From Leptobrachium leishanense (Eukaryota; Chordata; Amphibia; Anura; Megophryidae), in the NCBI GenBank assembly GCA_009667805.1, contig CM019063.1:408772959-408836958 (forward strand): a stretch of DNA of 64,000 bases, written 5' to 3'. Below are positions 10,113 to 22,435 of the stretch, piece after piece. The notes beneath the pieces were generated by a model, which ran no database searches, had not been told where the DNA came from, and worked only from the letters and a program-made list of their open reading frames with translations. The stretch's first letter is position 1; the number at the start of each line of letters is the position of its first letter. The position numbers and the translations under genes were made by a program.

Positions 10113-10795
10113 GTGTTTGGATGTCTGGAAGTTTGCCATCAGGGAGTTGTCTGTGTAGGAAACTTGGTATCCGGTGTCCGGCACTTGTTCTGTCTGGAAG
10201 TTGGCCATTGTGATGTTGGCATTAGGGGACCTGGTTGTAGGGATTTCGATCCAAACCCGGTGGGAATGCCAAATGTCTACCAATTTAAAGTGAGTTAGGA
10301 GAAAGGCAGGACCAGTGGGCTGTTGATGACCCCAGGCCACTGAACATCTGGGGGCGCGGTATATTACATGGTCCAGGAAGTCATTAAAATCCCCTCCCAC
10401 AATCCTTCTAGGGGTGTTGTGTAGGTGGAGCATGGGGAGTAATGTTTTATAGAATGCTAGATTAGGGACGTTAGGTGCATAAATATTGAGTAGTTCCCAC
10501 CCTGGTTCCCACCCTATGGTGAGGTTCAGGAGAGTATACCTGCCTTCCGGGTCGTTAACTTCCTCTATGATGGAGGAGGGGAGATGTTTATGGAGGAGGA
10601 TCGCGGTACCCCTGGACTTCTGAGTGTGTAAGGAGGACGTCTGGATCTGGACGCCCACCCAGGGTGCCCATAGAGCCTGGTCTGGGAGGTCCAGTGCGTC
10701 TCCTGGAGAAAAACAATGTCATGATCTAACCGTTTCAGATACTGAAGAACCTTTTTCCTCTTGATTGGCGAATTAAGCCCCTCCAGATTCCACAA
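10113..10795 (-). pseudogene. L1-type ORF2, N-terminal AP-endonuclease fragment
   Basis: Minus-strand frames at 10565-10795 and 10245-10658 together give NLEGLN, then FLQETHW (the catalytic glutamate block), then NIYAPN, then GGDFNDF (the catalytic aspartate block), the order of an APE-type LINE endonuclease. A frameshift lies near 10655. The C-terminal part of the domain is lost: after about 10245 the frame runs into unrelated sequence with a repeated MANFQT word and then the telomere-like array. The enzyme would nick genomic DNA for target-primed reverse transcription. Confidence 0.8.
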
Positions 10796-11320
10796 AACAA
10801 CTTTAAATGAACCGTGGGTGGAAATTCGAGGGCCCGATTGGGGGGTTAGTAGGGGTAGGTTGTGTCATGGAGGGTGTAAAGGCTGAGATTGGAAATGTAC
10901 TGTAAAGGAGACAACAATAAGAGGGGCTAGGGGCCATCCCAGCAGCTGCTCCAATACCCCAATCCAAGCAATATACGTTGTTACCTCTCACCAAAGAACC
11001 ATGAGACTGATGCAAAACATTTTAAACATAAACAACCCAAAAGAAACTTGTAGGCGGCTGCAGCTAGAGAAAAGGTGGTTAACGAAAAGGGTTATTCAGA
11101 GAAAGGTGAAAACCAGGAGAACTGGCAGGAGAAGAGAACAATGTAGATCAAATAGCAGATTTGGAAAGTGAGATAAATGGGAGAATTGTCTGGTTTGGCT
11201 AATTGTACCGGCTGCGCACACGAGTGGCTATATAAAAAATGCTCTAAAACGGCCCTCGGCGACTAAGCAGATTTAAGATGCAACCATCTTGGTAGGCCCG
11301 CCTCCTGGAAGTGCCATAAA
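10796..11320 (-). mobile_element. L1 5' region with an embedded foldback-element fragment
   Basis: Continuation of the same L1 upstream of ORF2. No ORF1 is recognisable, so it was deleted. 11220-11320 (minus strand) has a GGCGGGCC..CAAGATGG block resembling an L1 5' UTR start. 11084-11205 is half of the GGGTTATTCAGAGA foldback family described at 13794-13975. Confidence 0.45.
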
Positions 11321-13560
11321 TTATTTTTATGAAGGGAATTTCTTCACAGAGTATGTTTTCCAGAAGCTGCTTTCTTCTTTTTTAAAATCCGTGCCAGCAC
11401 GTGGCTTGGTGAAATGATAGCAGTGTTACATCCACTAACTGCCTAAATTGTCACAAGTATAAATACAATTGTTTTCTACAAAAAGGTTGTCTAAATTAGA
11501 CATTTAAATATTTTTTTCTAACAAAGTGAAAACTGTCCCATGGTGCGTTTTATTAATAATTTCTCCTTTTTATTAGTGCATACATGAATCTATAAACACA
11601 TCACATTGACTTCTTCATTTAAATCACAGCAGTTCTTCCTGCCTACCACTGTTTGGAAAACTCTCTTCAAGATAAGACATAGAAATGATTTAATATACCC
11701 TTGTGTCAAATGGTAAACATATTTAGAATGCGCATTTTGCTGTATTAAATGATTCACCCCTAGTATCTCCATAAATGTTCTTTTGATAGAAATCGAAATA
11801 CATTTGTACCAGATGGCGTTAATGAGAGAAAACATCAACTAATGATTTAAGAAAATAATAATGCCTTCATTTATGCCTAATATCATGCTGAACAAGCAAA
11901 CATAAATAATGCATAATTAAAAACAAATACAATTGCAATTATTATTGAGCTTCCCATTTATCAACAGATATAAACAGCTGTGTATATCACGAACCCGAGC
12001 ATTTTGTTTGTACATACACTCCATGCTAGCGCTAAATGAGCCATTAAGAGACACTGGCGAACCAGAAGTTTTGATTGATATTACAATGGTAATTGTAACA
12101 AATTATTATAATGGTGACAAGAACATTTAAATAAAGATGGTACAAAAAACAATGCAGAACTAATCTCCAATCATTAGAGTTTAATATGATGTTCAATCGA
12201 GACATTTTCAATTCCTTAATAAGTAACTCCTCTGCCTTTTCACTCTCATGAATGTTTGCAAATAATCTCAAAAGTATTACACATTCTTGGGAACAGCTGC
12301 TCTACTTGTTTGATCAATACTTCTTCACTGATTTAAATTCTCTCATTTCAATCAACCCCACATGCATCAAACCTTGATATTGCTGGAATTAAATGTTTCT
12401 TATATGACATGGTTACATAACCTATAGTTAACATATTTTGAAAAACATGTGATTCCAGCATACATAAATGAAAGCTTACATAAAGCTGCAATAAACGTGT
12501 GAATCTTTTCAGCTCCTTTATCATACCATATTTAATAAATTAAGATATTTATAACTTGAGAACTGCCATTTCTGAAACATAACAGACAGATTTCTCAGGT
12601 AAACCCATAGCTTAATTATGAAGTTATATTTGCAAATTTAAACACTGACTTCTTCCTTGGATTACCAAATAACTATGATTTTTTTTTTACTTGATTCATG
12701 TTTTAAGAATAGATTTATCTTTAAACTCTCTTCATTGTAGCACTTAATGAATGAATCGTATATAAGCCTGGACGTCTACCACTAAATAACACAATTCATC
12801 GTGACTTCATGCAGCAGCGGATTGAGGTGGAGATGGGAACAGTCATCTGCCATAATTCCTAGTCTGCTGAAATGTCATGAAGTAGGTAATTCAAATATAT
12901 TTCATAGGTTAGTCCCAACAACAAAAGGTGAAATCACTGGCAGATGATGAATGGATAAGATGTAAGCTCCTGAAGGAAAACTAAGCATATAACTTTGTCC
13001 ATATATTTTCAAAAATGTGCAGTCATATTATTATGGTTTGTTGTATGTCAATGTAAGTATGTGATTTTGAGTGACTCATAATAATTAATATAAAAATAAT
13101 AAAAAGTGCAAATAAATTATTAAGAGAATTAAAGAGATGCTTTATATTTTTTTAAATTCTAAACCTATGAACATGACACAATGAGTAATGTACTTATGAT
13201 AACTGAGCACTTCTAGAACAGACAATGGATAAGAGTCATTGAACTGGCCTCTTTGATGCCATTAGAGATTAATTGTGATTTATGTATTTAAAGTGCAAAA
13301 AACCCCATCAATTGGTGGTAAAAAAACTCTAGACCTTTAATCAGGTATTTACGCAACAAGATCAGAGAGTATCAAGGCAATGTATTCTCATTGATTGTCT
13401 AGTGCATCCTTTCTACATTGCTAGACTTGAGATAAATGACTTATTTTATTATAAATAACAATGTATATGCTTTCACCAGTTTACTATCAAGTTATTAAAA
13501 AAAAACACTGTCAGAAACCAGCGTTTTTTTGTAAAATCATTTTTAATTAATTACACAGTA
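11321..13560. other. AT-rich stretch without identified features
   Basis: I see no coding similarity, no terminal repeats and no convincing splice-bounded exon on either strand. Short frames at 11590-11838, 11933-12130 and 12044-12271 have no recognisable composition. Confidence 0.5.
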
Positions 13561-14088
13561 ATTAATAGTTCATTACTGTAAATAACTTATTGGCCAGTAG
13601 ATAGCGCCATCTGCTGCCAAATTGAGTCACAGAGGTTTGAGCTGCAGATCGATCTTTTTTTTTTCCCCCTGCATCGGCCGCTGTAAACCCGATATTTCAG
13701 AGCGTTGAGCAGCTGATTTTACAGCTTTAGCTCTGTGGGCATTATGCCCACAGGGCTAAAACTTTGGGGGCACCTTCTGCAGCCCAAAACCAACAGGGTT
13801 ATTCAGAGAGAGGTGAAAATCAGAAGAATGGCTCGAGAATGGAAAATTCTAGGTCAAAATAGCCAATTTGGAAAGTGACATAAATGGGAGAATTTTTCTG
13901 GTTTGGCTATTTTGACCTAGAATTTTCCATTCTCCAGCCATTCTCCTGCTTTTCACCTCTCTCTGAATAACCCTGCAAATGAAATTGTTTTGCAGCAAAT
14001 GAATTTCATTTGCTTTTGGATTGCAGATCAGCAGATCAAGATAACTCGATATTGGGGCACCAGATGATCTCTGTAGTGAAGGAGTTAA
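13560..14088. repeat. Dispersed TTAA-ended repeat, interrupted by a MITE
   Basis: The right end reads GTAGTGAAGGAGTTAA. An inverted relative is at 24200-24510, which begins TTAACCCCTTCACTACTG and shares the blocks TTAGCCCTGTGGGCATAATG and CAGCCCAAA. The left edge is not resolved. The TTAA boundary and CCCCTTCACTA end suggest a piggyBac-like non-autonomous family. Confidence 0.5.
13794..13975. mobile_element. Foldback MITE, CAGGGTTATTCA family, 3 bp target duplication
   Basis: 182 bp nearly perfect hairpin: CAGGGTTATTCAGAGAGAGG at the left and its inverse ending AATAACCCTG at the right, with inner arms around TTCTAGGTCAAAATAGCCA. Flanked by CAA at 13791-13793 and 13976-13978. Three-base duplications suggest PIF/Harbinger-type transposition. 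Confidence 0.75.
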
Positions 14089-14635
14089 GGAGAGAATAAT
14101 AAATTGAACCATTTTAATACTCAAATAATTAAAGCAATAAATGAACAACAATTGAATGAGTGCCCTATGTAATCTATGTCTCATCAGTAAAAATCCTTCT
14201 AATTATTTTCGCTTTCAGCAAGGGTTGTCCACTAAACAGCTCACTCATTAACATTAACAGCTTGAGTCTGCTTGAATTGACTCGGCTTTATTGACTCCCT
14301 ACAGTAGGTTAACAGTGTTAATCTGTGGCCAGTCAGAGCATAACACGCTATTAAATGGTGCCTATTATTCTGATCAAATACAATAGTTTTATATTTTAAA
14401 ATTATTCAAACAAGAATACCAGCTCTCAGACCCTAGGGTTAAGTGCTTTTGTTTTTGTGGAGATGCTTCCGGGATTAGAAAACCTTAAGACAGGGCACAT
14501 TCCTTTCCACTTCTGGAGCTGGGACAGACTGTAATATGAATCCACAAAAAAGATAGTCAGCGCCCAAATTTTGCCACCACCAGTATCCCAATGCCAAACC
14601 AGATCTATAGAGGTTTCCCCCAAACCAATGTAGCA
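14089..14635. other. No recognised feature
   Basis: AT-rich sequence. A GTAATATGAATCCA block at 14531 recurs at 16094, just beyond the palindrome, so part of this stretch may be duplicated flank. Confidence 0.4.
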
Positions 14636-15223
14636 ACAAGTGTGAATATACGTATCTGGTGGCGCGATAACAATCGCTTCTTGGTGTTCAGGTGGTTCTC
14701 ATGGTATACATTGTTAACGTCCAATATGGATTATATAGAAAAAAAGCACAAAATGCATATAATAGTGCAGGGTGTACAAATAATGGTGGAATAAATGACA
14801 ATGAACTGTTCCACTCACAAGTGGAGAGCCCCGTCACTGGCTCTGAGTGGTTACGAGCGTCTGGGTCCTTTGTCTTCTTTATAGTTTTGGAGGAGACCCA
14901 CTCCCTTCAAAATCAGTGTTTTCTTTCACTCATCGGATGTGGAAGAAGACATAAAAAACAGAAGAGAGACCTTCTTGTGCAGGTCTGCCAATATACATAT
15001 AATTAATTTAATTATAGTATCAACTCACATTAGATGGAGCTTATGGCCACGCTCTGGGTGGTAGTGCCAGTGGATTTGTTGAGTGGGTCAAATCCACGAA
15101 AACCTCAGATGAATTCCAAAACAAAAGGGACCAAATTCTTCTTTATAAAAGAAAAATCTTTAATCTAAAATGTAACATAATAGAAATTATGTACTAAATA
15201 AAATATAAAATGCTCTGTAAAAT

Positions 15224-15262
15224 CGCCAGAACGCGTTTCGCCATATAATACGGCTTCTTCAG
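15224..15262 (-). ncRNA. Hammerhead-ribozyme-like motif, left arm of palindrome
   Basis: On the minus strand: CTGAAGA, then AGCC..GGC as stem II around an AT-rich loop, then GAAACGCGTT. Position 7 of the hammerhead core may be any base, so CUGAAGA is a legal core. The stem III/cleavage part ACGCGTT would give a GUU triplet with a minimal stem III. Confidence 0.55.
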
Positions 15263-15468
15263 CTGGTTTACAGAGATCAAATAAAATATTGCATGTATAT
15301 AACCCCTTAATTGGGGTTAGAAAAGTCCCATGTGTTCGGAATTGAGAAAAGTCAGAGGTGTAGAACGCACGCCAATGGACTTTTCTCAATTCCGAACACA
15401 TGGGACTTTTCTAACCCCAATTAAGGGGCTATATACATGCAATATTTTATATCATCTCTGTAAACCAG

Positions 15469-15507
15469 CTGAAGAAGCCGTATTATATGGCGAAACGCGT
15501 TCTGGCG
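15469..15507 (+). ncRNA. Hammerhead-ribozyme-like motif, right arm of palindrome
   Basis: Mirror copy of the motif at 15224-15262: CTGAAGA, AGCC..GGC stem II, GAAACGCGTT, on the plus strand. Both core boxes are unmutated. Confidence 0.55.
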
Positions 15508-16094
15508 ATTTTACAGAGCATTTTATATTTTATTTAGTACATAATTTCTATTATGTTACATTTTAGATTAAAGATTTTTCTTTTATAAAGAAGAATTTGG
15601 TCCCTTTTGTTTCGGAATTCATCTGAGGTTTTCGTGGATTTGACCCACTCAACAAATCCACTAGCACTACCACCCAGAGCGTGGCCATAAGCTCCATCTA
15701 ATGTGAGTTGATACTATAATTAAATTAATTATATGTATATTGGCGGACCTGCACAAGATGGTCTCTCTTCTGTTTTTTATGTCTTCTTCCACATCCGATG
15801 AGTGAAAGAAAACACTGATTTTGAAGGGAGTGGATCTCCTCCAAAACTATAAAGAAGACAAAGGACCCAGACGCTCGTAACCACTCAGAGCCAGTGACGG
15901 GGCTCTCCACTTGTGAGTGGAACAGTTCATTGTCATTTATTCCACCATTATTTGTACACCCTGCACTATTATATGCATTTTGTGCTTTTTTCTATATAAT
16001 CCATATTGGACGTTAACGATGTATACCATAAGAACCACCTGAACACTAAGAAGCGATTGTTATCGCACCACCAGATACGTATATTCACACTTGT

Positions 16095-17154
16095 AATATG
16101 AATCCATGTGGGAAAAAAAGTGCCTATACATTTTGCCTTGGTTTAAGTTTTTTTTTTATCTGCTCCGAAATACTTGAGTTTGCGGTGATCTGATAGATAT
16201 CTCCATTTTCAATAACCCTTTGATGTCCAAAATTGTCTTGTCCTTATCTTTTGTAATTCCGTTCAGTAGGAATTAGACATTTGAAGTAGAAAGCAATGTG
16301 ATGGGAAGTTTTCAATGCTGTTGTTTGTGACAATATTATCCTTTTGGAATTCCAACGACACTTTACAAACATTCTCTACCACATATACCCTTTAAATCCT
16401 ATGGCAAGAGGGATCTTTACCCCTGGTGAATCAGTCTACAGATTGTCATACTCACTGGGAAATGATAGATGATTGGTGAATCATTATTTAACTACACCAT
16501 GACCAAACCACTTCATACATAGCAAGCTGTACATCTGACAGAAGTGGAGTGGGTTAGGAGCAGTAGACTACAGTATCACCATTTTTCCTAGACCCCAGGT
16601 TTTATTAGCAAGATATCTTTATTTTTTTCTCAATTCTGATAGTTTTCATGCATAATACTTTAAAAATAAAAAAATAAAAGATTACATATGGGCGTCGGCC
16701 ACCTTCAAGTTCGAAAACAAACATTGGCATCATGTTATCCTCCTGTGTGATTATTAAACTGCCCCATTTCCCATGCCAATCCCTACATTCTACCCCAGTG
16801 ACTAGGTCTAAAATGTACTAACATTAACTGAGCATGATGATGTCATTTATCCAGATAAAAAAGGGGCTGAGGCACAGTATGGAAAGGAGCTTTTTTGGGA
16901 CCTGGAATGTTTGAGAAAGGTCCTTTGTCAGGACCAACCTGTCATTCCTAATAAAGCTCCTTTCCATAACATGCCTTGTGTGACTGATCCCTTTCTTAAC
17001 CGTATGTACAATTTTCTGGCTGGTGACCTTGGACCACTGGCCTGTGCAGTTTTTCTGTATGTGCCACTCTGTTTATATTAGAATCATGGCTGGGCATATT
17101 ACTGAAGTAGGGAGAGGTCATCCTTATTTCCACCACCATAAGCCATTTGAACCT
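16095..17154. other. Mostly unassigned, with a decayed hammerhead-type element at 16850-17000
   Basis: No gene seen. 16911-16943 (plus) reads TTGAGAAAGGTCC, loop, GGACC, AACCTGTC: the layout of the PLE-type hammerhead (GA..AAGGTCC, GGACC, GAAAC..GTC) with both core boxes altered, followed by CCTAATAAAGC. Confidence 0.4.
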
Positions 17155-18314
17155 TTAACCCTTTCGCTGCTGAACCATTTCACGCCTCTGTGCTGAGCTC
17201 ATTTTTACCAGTTTCGCTCATCATGTTTTACTGCGTTTTGAAGCCTTATTTTAATATATGACCCAGACATATTATATATATCGTTCTTTCTGGCAGACTC
17301 GGCAGATTCATAATATATTATTATTATATGTATATGTCGTGTCCTGTCTGTATATTATAACAAAAAATGCAATAAAATTTGAATTTTCAATAATTTACAA
17401 TGTGTAAAGTGTTTTATTTCACATTTTAACATGCAATCGTTTGCGGTTATATTTTCTATGGGGTGCGCTTGTTAAAAAATAGAAATGGGGACTCCCTACA
17501 TTTTTTGGGGGGGGAAATTTCGCTATTTTTAACAAACGCACTGCATACAAAAATCGTTAGTGCAGCATCATTGTTCACATTATAATTGAAATGGGAACAA
17601 AATTGCTGCATTAACAAATCAAACAAAAAAAAACTTGTTTATTTTTTTATGTTTTTAAAATATTTTTTATTTTTTACTTTTACATGGTCATGTTGGCTAT
17701 CGTTGGAAAGGCCATGCTCTGGCCGATCCAGCAATACCAAACATTAACCCCTTGCTGCCACGGTTCGGGAGATAGGGGGTTCATTGGAACCCCCTATCTC
17801 CACCATTGGTGGCGACTAGGGGTTAACTCCAGGACTGACATCATCACGCTATACACGATGACGCCAGTCATCAGGAGGAGTTCCTGGAAGCTTGGACGAC
17901 ATCCAAGATGTCGGCCAGCTCCGGGAGAGGATCGCGATTCGGCGCTTTTCGGCGCCGAATCGTGATCCGGCACCCAAGGGGTTAAAGGCAGGCACGGTTT
18001 GGATGGGCAGGCTGTGCCCTTCCAAACCGTGCCTGCCTTTAGCCGCTGGACCCCCGCGATCGGGAGGGAGATGTCCGAAGGACCTCCCCCCTCCCTTTCA
18101 GGCACCTCCTCCACACTCATGGGGGGACACCTGAAATAGATGTCATCGTGGCGCCACAATGACATCTATCTTCCCCCCGGGGTCCCGGAGTGCCGGGCTG
18201 ACATGCAAGATGTCAGCCTGCACCGGGGGGGGCCAGCAATCAGCCGGAATCCCGCTCAGTGCGTCCGTAGCACAGGTGGAGCACTTGGCGCGTCCTTAGC
18301 AACCAAGTGGTTAA
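17155..18314. mobile_element. TTAA-flanked piggyBac-like non-autonomous element(s), nested
   Basis: Left boundary TTAACCCTTTCGCTGCTG at 17155, right boundary AAGTGGTTAA at 18311-18314. A second GGGGTTAA boundary at 17979-17985 suggests that 17155-17985 is one copy (its inverse relative is 40510-41087) joined to or nested in another. It contains a perfect GGCGCCGAA-type short palindrome and a long inverted repeat (GGCAGGCACGGTTTGGA and inverse, 17986-18042). No transposase. Confidence 0.6.
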
Positions 18315-18520
18315 GATACATTATTTGAAAGACAATAGCCTGGTCTTTCAAATGGGATTAACAGACAAAAAGGTGTGTTACCTGTGCTCAGAATCCTGTA
18401 AACTTTTGTCTTCTTAAATGGCCATTGAAGTATTAAACCCATCGCTCGTCAAGGGAAATCTTTTGGGTGGGTTCTAGCCTATTGAAATCCAAAACAATAG
18501 TTTTACAGTATTACATATAT

Positions 18521-18594
18521 GGCGCTAAAACGGGGACGCTAAAGAGAAAAACATGCCCTTCCAGGTTTCTCCTTAGCGTCCCCATTTTAGCACC
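18521..18594. repeat. Stem-loop, about 30 bp arms
   Basis: GGCGCTAAAACGGGGACGCTAA pairs with TTAGCGTCCCCATTTTAGCACC. Origin unknown; a mobile-element foldback is likely. Confidence 0.55.
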
Positions 18595-18634
18595 ATATTG
18601 CATCGCTAAGCCCTCAGATAGTATAGCTCCAGAC

Positions 18635-18668
18635 CTGAAGAAGAGAGGTACACTCTCACAAGCTTGTC
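18635..18668 (+). ncRNA. Decayed hammerhead-like motif
   Basis: CTGAAGA, AGAG..CTCT stem II, then CACA where GAAA is expected, then AGCTTGTC. The downstream text GTTAGTCCAATAAAAAA and the CTGGACTAACACGGC block at about 18739 belong to a dispersed vertebrate repeat I recall as hammerhead-derived. Broken core, so not expected to cut. Confidence 0.4.
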
Positions 18669-18764
18669 TTTTAACTGTAACGTTAGTCCAATAAAAAAAG
18701 GTATCACTACGTACTGCTATACTTGTGATTTTGGCATCTGGACTAACACGGCCTATCCAATCTG

Positions 18765-20101
18765 CAGTATATATATATATATATAAAACAATGTTTGCCC
18801 CCAGGGACTGGTACCTCTAAGGCCCTCATGCTTGGTTACATCTTCCTGCTTAACATGGTGATACATAACCTTGGCAATGCCTCCACCTGTCTGGGCATCC
18901 ATGGCAATGGATGGTCTCCCGGGCAGGAAACTAATAATAGCTACATTACACCATCTGCAGTAAGACAATATATCTCTGTATTAAAGATAATGGCAGGAAA
19001 CGAGTATGTATATTTGTTATTCTGGATCTCTAATGAACTGTTTTGATTAGGTAACTGAGTTCCCACTGCAACATAAACAAGTTTCAGGACTGCACGTTCT
19101 CTTTGTTTTCCCTTGTCATGGAGAAATATGTGTCCAGAGAAGGAAAATAGATCTAGCAAAACAATTTATTAGCTAATTAATGCAATGTATGAATTTGATT
19201 AATTTGTGTGTCTGAGTTTGAAATGTTACAGTTGGATAAATGTGTATGTGCATACATATTTCCTATGTATGTTCTCAGTCTATTCAAAACATTTGATTGC
19301 ATAATGTTTGCATAATAACTAACTAAAATAATAATAACCTCAGAAATATCAGATGTTATAGCAATGTGTGCATATACAGGGGAATAGACTCAGGAATATG
19401 CGTTTTAACATATAATACAATGATATTAAATTCAAAAACATATTTTAAAGCATCCTTTTTATTGATCTTCGTATAGTCATAAAAAGAGCAAAAATAAAAC
19501 AGGTTTGCCGTATTTGAAACCAAAACATAAAATAATGTAACTGAAAAAAACCATTCCAAAATGTGTTTTGTACAACACGATACTACATAAAAGTGTTGCA
19601 TATGAATTGACATGAATAAAGAATGTCCACACAGAGTTTACTGCAGGATATACGGGGCTAAAACTGCACCATTACTACTTTCCTGTTTCTGTGATAGTCC
19701 ATGATCCTACAGGGATTTTTGGACAGTATTGCTGCTGTACATTGCATGTCATCTATGGGGACACATCCTTTAGTAATTTGGTTAATGACCGCACCCATTG
19801 AACAGCTGCAAATCTATTTATGGTGAAATAGTTGTCTCCAATGACTTGAAATGGAAATTATAAGTAATCTGAAGCTTCCACACTGTGTAGAAATTATATG
19901 TCATCTCTTCTTATGCAAACAATTTGTTAAATTGATGTTTTAGCATTTAGCAATGAATATATCCCATGGAACAGTTAAAAAAGAGAAGATTGGTGGACCT
20001 TAGTTTGAAATGGTTTGTTTAAAATGTTGTTTGTTGTTTAAAAATCCCCAGAGAGAGGGTTAATGAGTTCATTTTCCACCAGCTTTTAAAACCATTATAG
20101 G
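18765..20101. other. No recognised feature apart from a short AT microsatellite
   Basis: 18768-18786 is an (AT)n run. The rest is AT-rich with no coding or terminal-repeat signal that I can support. Confidence 0.45.
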
Positions 20102-20659
20102 TACCATAGATACTCGAGTATACTGCTAGGTTTTGGTGACAAAAACTTACCTTAAAATTGGAGGGGTCGCGTTACATTCGAGACATCTGCATCACATGTA
20201 AAAAAAAAAGCAAAAAACTTGCCTTGCTCTGGATCCCAAGTCTGTCGTAAGTTACGGTAGTCTCGCTGAAGTGAATGCGGGCTCCCTGATGGTTGCAAAC
20301 ACTTCAGGAACTGCTGGATTCGGGAGAGGTGGGATCCATCATGGCCAGAGGGCAAGCTCAGTTTAAGCCAATCATTCACCTTGCTCGCCTCCGCTGGCCA
20401 TCAAATTGCTAGTAAAGAAGACGGACTGCCAGCGGCTTCATACTTAGGAACAACTGCTATCATTCTAGAACAGAACACCCTGGCCTGAGGGGGAGCCTGA
20501 CTGTGTTAAGAGAACCTGGTAGGATCTTAATTGTTTACCCATACAGTAAAATTTTGTTCCTCGTGTTATATTCGAATCTTGAGTATTCTCTCATTTCCAT
20601 AATAAATCTCTATCCATCACATTGTATTCGGGTCGCGCTATACTCGAGTATCTACGGTA
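20102..20659. mobile_element. TA-flanked terminal-inverted-repeat element
   Basis: Begins TACCATAGATACTCGAGTATA and ends with the inverse TATACTCGAGTATCTACGGTA; TA occurs at each outer edge, consistent with Tc1/mariner-type target duplication. 558 bp, no transposase frame. Confidence 0.6.
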
Positions 20660-21379
20660 ACATTTACAACCACAAAGGTTACTGATTTGACTGGTGTCTT
20701 CCCAAAATGCTCTGGGAAAATGCTGCATAATATCTATATCCACATGATCTACATTCTGGCACACAGTGGTTCTTTCTAGTACATAGAATTATGGAAGGAC
20801 ATCTCTTTCTATCCTCGGATGTTTGACAATGTTGTTCAGCTTTCCTTTGTTATGTGTTGTTTTTCCAGTATATACAAAGCTACATTTTCTGAGCAGGCAA
20901 ACACAAAACCATAGATTGCTTCTGTAGTGACGTGTCCTTTTTAAACCCCCAAAATGTGTTGACTCCCAGGGACAGCTTCAAAGCTGTTGTAATGCTGGAT
21001 TGTCAAAGAATGGATGCCGAATGATAAAGCATCGAGTAGACCATGTCATAGCTTCTCTTTTGACTCACTACTGCACCACACAATATAAGGAAGAGTCAAC
21101 ATTTCCTTTTTGGTCAAAAGGCAGTTGAGTGTAACCTCAAATATATGATTTATACTAATGATGGCAGATGGTGGACTTTACAAGTTTAGCCAAAAATAGA
21201 TTAGTTGTAAAACACCAAAATATAATTCTGCGAAACTCAGAACTGAAAAGGAGAATTGCTATGGGAAAACACATTTATGCCATAGAGATAGAACATAGAA
21301 CATAGCAGACACTGAGAACTCAGTACTACTTTTACCTTAAATATGCAGCTCCCTTTTAATTCTGCCCAGTGGATTCTAT
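20660..21379. other. No recognised feature
   Basis: No reading frame, repeat edge or RNA signal noticed. Confidence 0.4.
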
Positions 21380-22283
21380 CAGGGTTATTCAAAGAGATCC
21401 GAATTGCTGGAGAAAGGTAACCGAACACTGAAAGTTAGCGTTCGGTTACCTTTCTTGGCCATTCGGCTATTCAGAGAGTAGGCAGTTTGGCAAATGTTAG
21501 CGAATTGCCTGCACATACGGTGCCTGTTCGTTGCCTGTTCGAGGGCAGTGAAATCCCCATAGAGAAGCACTGCTTTGTCTAATCAGAGAACACAAAACAG
21601 CAGTGAAAGGTTCCTGAAATGCCCTGCCATTCGGTGGTTTAATTCGGCAGGTTTATTCAGGCGAATCCCATAGGCTTCAATGTTAAAAATATTCCCGTTT
21701 TAATTCAATATCTAATAAACCGTTGATTATAATATTCTGTATTAAAGAGTCTCTTCATTTATAGATTTTTGAGGATATTTTAAGCATTTTTCGGGATTTT
21801 TGTTTTTTAAAAAAATTCAGATTTTCTTAATTTTTTTTTACTTTACTTATTTTTTCTGTAACAGCCCTTTTTATTATCATTCCTTGGACCTCATATGTAA
21901 ATTTCAGACATTTTCGCTCAGTAGTTTCTTTGCAAACAGCGTTTCATTTTTCAAACATTCAAGCAAACGTTTTTTCTAATTTATTCACTGCATTCGTCTG
22001 CTGTGTTGGCTTTTTCCGGTGGCTGCGCTGCGTGTGATCGAATCCTGCTAGTTTTTTTCCGGCGGGTTAATCCAGATGTTTTTGCGGGTTTCGGTGTGCG
22101 TTCGTCCTCGTTTTGCGGTGACTTTTCGTCAGGTTTTCGGCGGCCTTTCCCTGCAATTTGGGGAGCCTGTGGTGCTTGCTGAATACACTGCAGGGTGGCT
22201 GAAACGGGATCGCCAAATCGAACCGAATTGAAGAGAACGAAAAGTCACCGAACGTGCAGTGACTTTTCGATTGAATTACCCTG
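21380..22283. mobile_element. Harbinger-like non-autonomous element, 3 bp target duplication
   Basis: Begins CAGGGTTATTCAAAGAGATC and ends TCGATTGAATTACCCTG (the right terminal repeat is decayed), flanked by TAT at 21377-21379 and 22284-22286. Sister copies are at 34948-36744 (TTA) and 41897-42797 (TAA). Shared internal blocks are GGTAACCGAAC, CCTGCACATACGGTGCCTG and GTGACTTTTCG. No transposase. It lies 152 bp beyond the IL15-like stop codon, so it is likely part of that gene's 3' UTR or immediate flank. Confidence 0.75.
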
Positions 22284-22435
22284 TATGTTTTAGAAAATCC
22301 TTTATGTACACCTGAATGTATTTTACATTATATCAATAAATATGTACCTAAGAACAAAATGACATGGAGTGTGTATTTCATACATATTTGAGCACCTGTA
22401 AATGTGCTTTGGTCCCAAAACATAAGGAATACATT

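Larger units (their letters stand above)
14636..16094. repeat. Large palindrome (two arms of about 730 bp) of retroelement origin
   Basis: 14636-15365 is repeated in inverse at 15366-16094 with few differences. Both arms encode the same short accidental peptide (frames 15165-15401 minus and 15330-15566 plus), which confirms the symmetry. Each arm has a hammerhead-like motif. The left edge is ACAAGTGTGAATATACGT and the right edge its inverse. A central spacer is practically absent. The composition resembles PLE-type terminal regions fused head to head. Confidence 0.85.
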
